Part shown: one piece after another, positions 14,549 through 14,875 of the stretch
Layout: each line of letters begins with the position of its first letter
Numbering within the stretch: the first letter of the stretch is position 1
Assembly (NCBI GenBank): GCA_016191985.1
Contig: JACPVB010000257.1
Coordinates: forward strand, 1-14,875
From: Chloroflexota bacterium
GTDB lineage: Bacteria; Chloroflexota; Anaerolineae; Anaerolineales; Villigracilaceae
DNA length: 14,875 bases
Direction of reading: 5' to 3'
Notes under the pieces: generated by a model
What the model was told of the DNA's origin: nothing
What the model saw: the letters and a program-made list of their open reading frames with translations, nothing else
The model's database searches: none
Position numbers and translations under genes: made by a program

Positions 14549-14875
14549 CTACGGGTAAATTCTCTTAATCGTTCTTGGGAACGGAATCGCCTCGCGGATA
14601 TGTTCGATGCCGCACATCCAGGCGGTAACGCGTTCGGTTCCCATGCCAAAGCCTGCATGTGGAACCGAACCATACTTGCGCAATTCCAGATACCACTTGA
14701 ACGCTTCTTCGGGCAGACCCTCTTTCTGAATACGTGCCAACAGTTTATCAGGGTCGCTCATGCGCTCGGAGCCGCCGCAAATTTCGCCGTAGCCTTCGGG
14801 CGCGAGCAAGTCCACCGATTTGCAGACTTCGGGGCGGTTTTCCCAAGGCTCCATGTAAAACGCCTTGACCGCGGA
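14549..14875 (-). CDS. asnS: Asparaginyl-tRNA synthetase, C-terminal fragment (runs off the window)
   Basis: The last 108 residues of a class II aminoacyl-tRNA synthetase are visible; the frame stays open to the window edge (the visible part begins SAVKAFYMEP), so the start lies outside. VKAFYM, the GYGEICGGSER segment and the motif 3 stretch GFGMGTERVTAWMCGIEHIREAIPFPR are the class IIb signature, and the KAFYM plus PHAGFG context fits AsnRS rather than LysRS; AspRS is the main alternative. The enzyme charges tRNA-Asn with asparagine. The stop is TAG at 14549-14551. Confidence 0.85.
   Translation of the reverse strand, partial: SAVKAFYMEPWENRPEVCKSVDLLAPEGYGEICGGSERMSDPDKLLARIQKEGLPEEAFKWYLELRKYGSVPHAGFGMGTERVTAWMCGIEHIREAIPFPRTIKRIYP

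Overview
The window reads as chromosomal DNA from an uncultured or little-studied bacterium, most likely a Chloroflexota (Anaerolineae-type) organism. This rests on gene style only: a very large cyclase-ATPase-TPR regulator, a short type I-alpha glutamine synthetase, a secreted GH3 protein with a C-terminal membrane anchor, and moderate GC content. No rRNA, tRNA, transposase, integrase or CRISPR array is visible, so this looks like ordinary chromosome.

Layout. Positions 1-3819 (+) hold a GH3-family exported protein with a membrane tail and a soluble Clp-fold serine proteinase of the SDH type. A perfect 16-bp hairpin at 3822-3859 separates them from a long minus-strand block: a 1367-aa protein built like soluble adenylyl cyclase (two cyclase domains, an AAA/NTPase domain, a TPR tail), then two overlapping lipoprotein genes resembling the alpha and gamma periplasmic domains of DsbD, then glutamine synthetase with its own terminator, an EamA-family exporter, and an AraC-HTH/O6-alkylguanine transferase fusion.

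Positions 12567-13456 carry no protein gene but are rich in signals. The strongest is a minus-strand RNA at about 13139-13314. It folds by eye into a long rod with a large central bubble, starts at the expected distance from an extended -10 box and ends in a T-run. I call it 6S RNA. Just downstream on the same strand, a TTGACA-18-TAAAAT promoter precedes about 430 nt of tandem hairpins ending in a 13-bp terminator. This is either an unrecognised structured RNA or a long attenuated leader of the alkyltransferase gene.

Positions 13457-14479 (+) encode a GH25 lysozyme-like protein with two LysM domains but no signal peptide. A bidirectional hairpin at 14490-14524 separates it from the 3' end of asnS (minus strand), which runs off the window.

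The genes do not form one pathway. The pieces that fit together are the two DsbD-like lipoproteins (envelope thiol redox), the cell-wall genes (GH3, GH25-LysM), and cytoplasmic housekeeping or regulation (GlnA, AsnRS, 6S RNA, cyclase).
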